DNA from: Flavobacteriales bacterium
Lineage (GTDB): Bacteria > Bacteroidota > Bacteroidia > Flavobacteriales_D > Sanyastnellaceae
Reading direction: 5' to 3'
DNA: 64,000 nucleotides
NCBI GenBank assembly: GCA_018402085.1
Contig: JAGYJM010000002.1
Location: forward strand, 1,550,001-1,614,000
The translations under genes were made by a program, and so were the position numbers. Every line of letters begins with the position of its first letter. The first letter of the stretch is position 1. The notes beneath the pieces are model-generated. The model was not told the DNA's origin. It saw only the letters and a program-made list of their open reading frames with translations, and made no database searches. Shown piece by piece: positions 59,777 through 64,000 of this stretch.

Positions 59777-62577
59777 TGGAGGAAATCACTTACAATGGGG
59801 AATGGATTTGGGCTGCACAGCTCGGACGCTTTCTCGTAACTGCAGGATTTGCAGCCGCCCTGATCGGGCTCTTTGGATACATTAAAGGAAGCCTCGGAAA
59901 GGGTGACGAAAACTGGAAGCGCTTCGGACGTGCAGGATTCATTATTCACGGAATTTCGTTCCTGCTCGTCATTGGGCTGATCTATTTCCTCATTTTCAAC
60001 TACCGCTACGAATTCCAATACGTCTGGAAACACCTCAATAACCAGATGGGTACGCCCCTCAAGATTTCCTGTTTTTGGGGCGGACAAGAAGGCGGATTCC
60101 TCCTTTGGATGTTCTGGCACATCATTTTATCGTTCCTGTTCATCCGATTCAAAAGCACCTGGGAAGCCCCGGTGATGGCTGTCATGTCGGGTATCCAGGC
60201 ATTTCTCGCATGCATGCTCCTCGGTGTCTACTTCGGTGACTATCAATTCGGACTCGATCCTTTCATCTTGCTCCGTGAAGTTCCTTCGAATATTGGTCTG
60301 CCATGGACGCGCAACCCGGATTACCTGGGGCTTGATCAGTTCACGAACGGACAAGGTCTCAACCCACTGCTGCAGAACTACTGGATGGTGATTCACCCTC
60401 CTACCCTCTTCCTCGGTTTTGCGAGCACGGCGCTACCGTTTGCCTTCGCCATCGCCGGCCTCTGGAAGAAACAATACATCGAGTGGATGCGTCCGGCCAC
60501 CCCCTGGGCCTTCTTCGGCGTGATGATCCTGGGTACCGGTATCCTCATGGGGGGTGCATGGGCTTACGAGGCGCTCAGCTTCGGCGGTTTCTGGGCGTGG
60601 GACCCGGTAGAGAACTCTTCGCTGGTACCATGGTTGCTGCTCGTTGGTGGTGCCCACTTGCTGATGGTCAACCGAAATAAGGTCACCTCGGTGTTCTCAA
60701 CGCTCTTTCTGATCATGTCGAGCTTCATCTTCGTGGTGTATTCGACCTTCCTGACAAAGAGTGGTATTCTCGGTGATACCTCGGTGCACTCGTTTGTAGA
60801 TAGTGGTATACTGCCGCAGTTGCTCGTGTACCTGCTGGCCTTTACGATGCTGGCTACCATCATGATGGTGGGTAGCTTGCGTGAGCGCTGGACTTACGCT
60901 CTGGTGAGCGTAGTGATGCTCGTCACCGGCATTTTCTGGAACCCCGTTTTGATGGTGGTACTTTTCGTACTGCTCATGGGTATCGTAATGATTCGAAGCT
61001 ACCGGAGGTACATCCCCAAACCGAAAGTGGAAGAAGAACTCTGGTCACGCGAATTCTGGATGTTCATCGGAAGCCTCATCTTGCTCGTTTCGTCTATTCA
61101 GATTACCCTTCAAACATCCATTCCGGCGTTTAACAAAATCCTTGAGCCGTTCTCAGGAACCTTCACCTCGATCTTTCAGGCGACCGATATTCAGTTGTTC
61201 CGCAAACTGGCAGACGCCAGCTTCGCGCCAACAACAGATATTGATACCGCTTATCACCTCTGGCAGGTACCCCTGGCCTTCTTGCTGATGATGCTGATTG
61301 CCGGCACACAGTGGCTCAAGTACAAGAAGACCGATTTTAGAAAATTCCTCAGTAAAATCGCACGTTCATTTGTTGCGGCAGCGGCCATTCTCCTCATCGT
61401 GCTGCTGGCCTTTGATTTTCGCGGTGATGATTTCCCGCTCATTGCCTTGATCTTCGCTACCATATTCGCCATCACATCGAACCTCGATTACTGGCTCGCT
61501 GCATTGAAAGGGAAATGGGACAACGCCGGAGCAAGCATCGCACACATCGGTTTCGGACTGCTGTTGTTTGGTGCGGTGATTTCAACAGGTCAAAAAGACG
61601 TCATTTCGAAAAACCAGATCGGTGACCTGGGCCAGCTCAATGACCAACTGAGCAACAATGAAGATATTCTGCTGCTGCAGGGCGATACCCTGCAGATGGG
61701 CGACTACTTTATCTCTTACCGCGACAGGTATGAAGAAGATATTCACGTGAAGTTCCAGATCGATTACTTCGATAAGGTGCCCAAAGCCTACAGCGAAGGC
61801 GACGTGATCTTCTTCAATAACATGTTCTTCGAAGCGAAAGAAGATCACATCGCGAGCCGCACCTTCGTGGAAGACATGGAAGAAAAATGGCGCTTCATTC
61901 CAATTCCAAACGAACGCCACGCTAATGAAGCGAAGCGCTGGATCAGCGGCACGGCAGGAGACTTCCGTTTTACCCTCGAACCGCGTATCCAGCTCAACGA
62001 ACAGATGGGCAACGCGCCAGAACCGGATACCAAGCACTTCCTCCATAAAGACCTCTATACCCACATCAAATGGGGACGTATCACGCCTCCGGAGGTAGAT
62101 GAAGAAGGCTATCTCGACGGACGTTCACACGATGTATGGGTTCGTGACAGCGTGCTGGTGAGCAACATTCTGGTATCGGTTGATTCGCTCAGCGCGGTCA
62201 CCATGCAAGAAAAAGCTGAATTCAGGCTCTTACCGAAAGACCTCGGCATCAAGGTACACATGACCTTGCGTGATCGCGGCCGCGAAGAATCGATTCAACC
62301 ACTCTACATCGTGCGCGACTCGATCATCGTGCCGGATATGGTCACGAAAGAAGACTGGGGCCTACGCTTCCTCGTCAACCGTTTCGATCCGGCTGAGAAG
62401 AAAATCAACCTCACCATCTGGGAGCACGAATCCATCCGCAAAGATTTCATTGTTATGCAAGCGGTTGTTTTTCCTCAAATCAACGTGCTGTGGATCGGCT
62501 GCATCGTCATGATCATCGGTACCACCCTGGCCGTTCGTCACCGCATTAAACTCGCACGCAAGGCCAGAAAACAATGA
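59776..62577 (+). CDS. ccmF: Cytochrome c heme lyase CcmF
   Basis: 933 residues, larger than typical (about 650) because of long loops near the C-terminus. About fifteen membrane helices. The WWD motif is present as GGFWAWDPVENSSLVPWL. Conserved NPLLQNYWMVIHPPTLFLGF gives a heme His. CcmF joins heme to apocytochrome CxxCH motifs, with reductant supply from CcmG/CcmH, which are not in this window. The region after about residue 610 (DVISKNQIGDLGQL ... EYL) is periplasmic. The stop of ccmF overlaps the DUF2520 gene by 4 bp. Confidence 0.95.
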   Translation: MEEITYNGEWIWAAQLGRFLVTAGFAAALIGLFGYIKGSLGKGDENWKRFGRAGFIIHGISFLLVIGLIYFLIFNYRYEFQYVWKHLNNQMGTPLKISCFWGGQEGGFLLWMFWHIILSFLFIRFKSTWEAPVMAVMSGIQAFLACMLLGVYFGDYQFGLDPFILLREVPSNIGLPWTRNPDYLGLDQFTNGQGLNPLLQNYWMVIHPPTLFLGFASTALPFAFAIAGLWKKQYIEWMRPATPWAFFGVMILGTGILMGGAWAYEALSFGGFWAWDPVENSSLVPWLLLVGGAHLLMVNRNKVTSVFSTLFLIMSSFIFVVYSTFLTKSGILGDTSVHSFVDSGILPQLLVYLLAFTMLATIMMVGSLRERWTYALVSVVMLVTGIFWNPVLMVVLFVLLMGIVMIRSYRRYIPKPKVEEELWSREFWMFIGSLILLVSSIQITLQTSIPAFNKILEPFSGTFTSIFQATDIQLFRKLADASFAPTTDIDTAYHLWQVPLAFLLMMLIAGTQWLKYKKTDFRKFLSKIARSFVAAAAILLIVLLAFDFRGDDFPLIALIFATIFAITSNLDYWLAALKGKWDNAGASIAHIGFGLLLFGAVISTGQKDVISKNQIGDLGQLNDQLSNNEDILLLQGDTLQMGDYFISYRDRYEEDIHVKFQIDYFDKVPKAYSEGDVIFFNNMFFEAKEDHIASRTFVEDMEEKWRFIPIPNERHANEAKRWISGTAGDFRFTLEPRIQLNEQMGNAPEPDTKHFLHKDLYTHIKWGRITPPEVDEEGYLDGRSHDVWVRDSVLVSNILVSVDSLSAVTMQEKAEFRLLPKDLGIKVHMTLRDRGREESIQPLYIVRDSIIVPDMVTKEDWGLRFLVNRFDPAEKKINLTIWEHESIRKDFIVMQAVVFPQINVLWIGCIVMIIGTTLAVRHRIKLARKARKQ

Positions 62578-63335
62578 CCTTTAAGGAGGTTGATATGGTT
62601 GGCTCGGGAAATGTCGCCGGTCATCTGATCAGGGCGTTTCACGAGGCAGGTATCCGTGTGAATCAGGTGTTTCACAAAGACGCCGCAAAAGCGGCGGATG
62701 CGGCCTCGCTTGCCAACGCCCAACACGGTCTTATTGCTGACGCTCCTCCGGAGGGTCCGCTCATCATCATTGCTGTCAGCGATGATGCCATTGCGGAGGT
62801 CTCCTCCCTCCTGCCGACAAGCCGAACGGTGGTGCATACCTCCGGAACGGTATCCATGGACGCGCTCATCCAGAAAGAGCGCGGCGTGTTTTACCCGCTG
62901 CAGACCTTTACCCGCGATGTCACTCCGGACTGGAAAAGCATCCCGTTCTGCATCGAATCCAGCGCTTCTGCGCTGACTAAAAACTTATGCGAACTCGCAG
63001 TCGTATTAAGCGAAGCCGTGTACACCCTCAATTCAGAGCAGCGAAAGTGGATACACGTGGCCGCGGTGATCGCCAACAATTTCACCAACCTCCTGTACAC
63101 CGAATCTGCGGCCTTACTCAAAAAGCACGAGCTCCCCTTCGACTTGCTTCGTCCGCTCATCGCTGAAACCGCGCGCAAGGCGCAGCAGCAGGATCCGGAG
63201 AGCTTGCAGACCGGACCGGCACGACGCGGCGACATCGAAACGATCAACAAACACCTCGACCAGCTCAGCGATAACCCGGAATTGCGCGACCTTTACCGCG
63301 CGCTGACTGAACGAATCATACAACGTTACCCATGA
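62574..63335 (+). CDS. Rossmann-like/DUF2520 domain protein
   Basis: 253 residues. N-terminal Rossmann start (EVDMVGSGNVAGHLIRAFHE), with IIIAVSDDAIAEVSSLLP, then a helical DUF2520 domain (KWIHVAAVIANNFTNLLYTE; ETARKAQQQDPESLQTGPAR) that ends the protein. The layout resembles ketopantoate reductase or prephenate dehydrogenase relatives and recurs next to ccm or KdsC-like genes in Bacteroidota, but the substrate is not known. It overlaps ccmF and the KdsC gene by 4 bp each. The hairpin at 62681 lies in frame near its start. Confidence 0.88.
   Translation: MTFKEVDMVGSGNVAGHLIRAFHEAGIRVNQVFHKDAAKAADAASLANAQHGLIADAPPEGPLIIIAVSDDAIAEVSSLLPTSRTVVHTSGTVSMDALIQKERGVFYPLQTFTRDVTPDWKSIPFCIESSASALTKNLCELAVVLSEAVYTLNSEQRKWIHVAAVIANNFTNLLYTESAALLKKHELPFDLLRPLIAETARKAQQQDPESLQTGPARRGDIETINKHLDQLSDNPELRDLYRALTERIIQRYP
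62681..62700 (+). repeat. AAAA-loop hairpin, GATG tag
   Basis: Stem CGCCGC/GCGGCG, loop AAAA, then GATG, in frame in the DUF2520 gene. Identical 20 bp to the copy at 12469-12488. Confidence 0.6.
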
Positions 63336-63856
63336 CCGAGAATTACAAGACCACGCTCAAGAACATTACCACCTTTTGCTTCGACGTTGACGGTGTTTTT
63401 ACCGATGGCATTGTAGTGCTGCACCCGAGCGGCGAGCAGATGCGGACGGCGAATGTGCGCGACGGTTATGCCGTGCAGCTCGCGGTGAAGAAGGGCTATC
63501 GTATCGCGATCATCACGGGCGGACGAAGTGAATCGGTGAAAACCCGCTTCGAAGGGCTCGGCGTGAAAGACGTCTTTCTCGGCAGCAGCAACAAGGTGCA
63601 GGTCTTCAATGATTTCTTACACCAAAACGGCATCAACAAATCGGAGGTGTGCTACATGGGCGATGACATCCCTGACCTCCGGGTGATGCAGGAAGCCGGC
63701 TTAGCCGTTTGTCCGAACGACGCTGCCTCTGAAATCAAAGACATCTGCGCCTATGTAAGTCCGTTCGCCGGCGGCCGCGGCTGTGTGAGAGACATCCTTG
63801 AGCAGACGATGAAGGTGCAGGGCAAGTGGCTCGATGACGATTCGCATGAGTGGTGA
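63332..63856 (+). CDS. HAD phosphatase, KdsC family
   Basis: 174 residues, the KdsC length. Motif I FDVDGVFTDG carries the nucleophile Asp and general acid Asp; GGRSESVKTRF is motif II; KVQVFNDFL supplies the motif III lysine; YMGDDIPDLRVM gives the last Asp residues. KdsC removes phosphate from KDO 8-phosphate in lipopolysaccharide synthesis; related HADs in Bacteroidota act on other sugar phosphates, so the symbol is withheld. Overlaps the DUF2520 gene by 4 bp. Confidence 0.85.
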   Translation: MTENYKTTLKNITTFCFDVDGVFTDGIVVLHPSGEQMRTANVRDGYAVQLAVKKGYRIAIITGGRSESVKTRFEGLGVKDVFLGSSNKVQVFNDFLHQNGINKSEVCYMGDDIPDLRVMQEAGLAVCPNDAASEIKDICAYVSPFAGGRGCVRDILEQTMKVQGKWLDDDSHEW

Positions 63857-64000
63857 TGGAAGTCTGATGGGCTGATGGTCTGATGGTCTTACGGGTAACC
63901 GGAAGACTAATAGACTTATCGACCTATCGACCTATCGACCTTTTCGGGCTATCGGGAACCCGGGAACCCGGGAAACTGGGAAACTGGGAAACTGGGATAC
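63857..64000. repeat. Short-word low-complexity tail
   Basis: GATGGTCTGATGGTCT, then GACCTATC (3x), then GGGAACCC (2x) and GGGAAACT (3x) to the window end. No gene is seen; the next feature lies outside. Confidence 0.7.

Overview
The window looks like a chromosome segment of a Bacteroidota member, most likely Flavobacteriales or Cryomorphaceae-like. The reasons are secreted proteins with type IX secretion sorting domains (both the short C-terminal and the gliding-motility-associated kind), ASPIC/VCBS and SprB-like adhesin architecture, CcmE of the CxxxY type, and several promoters matching the Bacteroidota -7 box TAnnTTTG. No rRNA, tRNA or CRISPR array was seen.

Layout. 1-13 kb: end of a radical SAM gene, two long intergenic tandem-repeat arrays, a PadR regulator with a small membrane protein, two large paralogous secreted FG-GAP/ASPIC proteins, and a redox pair (NapH-type polyferredoxin plus a frameshifted FAD oxidoreductase). 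13-21 kb: a four-helix-bundle gene between inverted GATCGGGG arrays, a CHAT protease / ECF sigma / anti-sigma operon, a LamG protein, a LOG-like protein and small hypotheticals. 21.6-31.4 kb: one 3251-residue adhesin with near-identical 519-bp internal repeats.

31.6-53.5 kb is a defence island. On the minus strand it holds (i) a zinc-ribbon gene, an NTF2-like gene, a RecD-like helicase, a retron (msr-msd RNA, reverse transcriptase, accessory protein with an RNVHSH motif) and (ii) DUF4258, HNH, DUF4407, two DUF488 proteins, a dual-OB protein, a type I restriction system hsdM (frameshifted)/hsdS/hsdR and a GIY-YIG protein. Each half is headed by a divergent WYL regulator followed by a HEPN-like protein. 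Four minus-strand promoters in the island carry the same 27-bp palindrome (consensus CAAGTCTGCAA-N5-TTGCAGACTTG), always 13 bp from a CAAA (TTTG on the coding strand) -7 box. This suggests that both halves form one regulon.

54-64 kb is housekeeping: glpK-glpD (the glpD end runs into a repeat array), the ccmB-ccmC-ccmD-like-ccmE-ccmF cytochrome c maturation operon, a DUF2520 protein and a KdsC-type phosphatase.

The most original signals are the operator regulon, the retron with its probable effector, and a dispersed 20-bp hairpin family (6-bp stem, AAAA loop, then GATG). That family has ten copies whose stems differ but stay complementary, and six of the copies lie inside genes. Two genes (hsdM and the FAD oxidoreductase) each carry one extra base. 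Whether these are real mutations or assembly errors cannot be told from the sequence.
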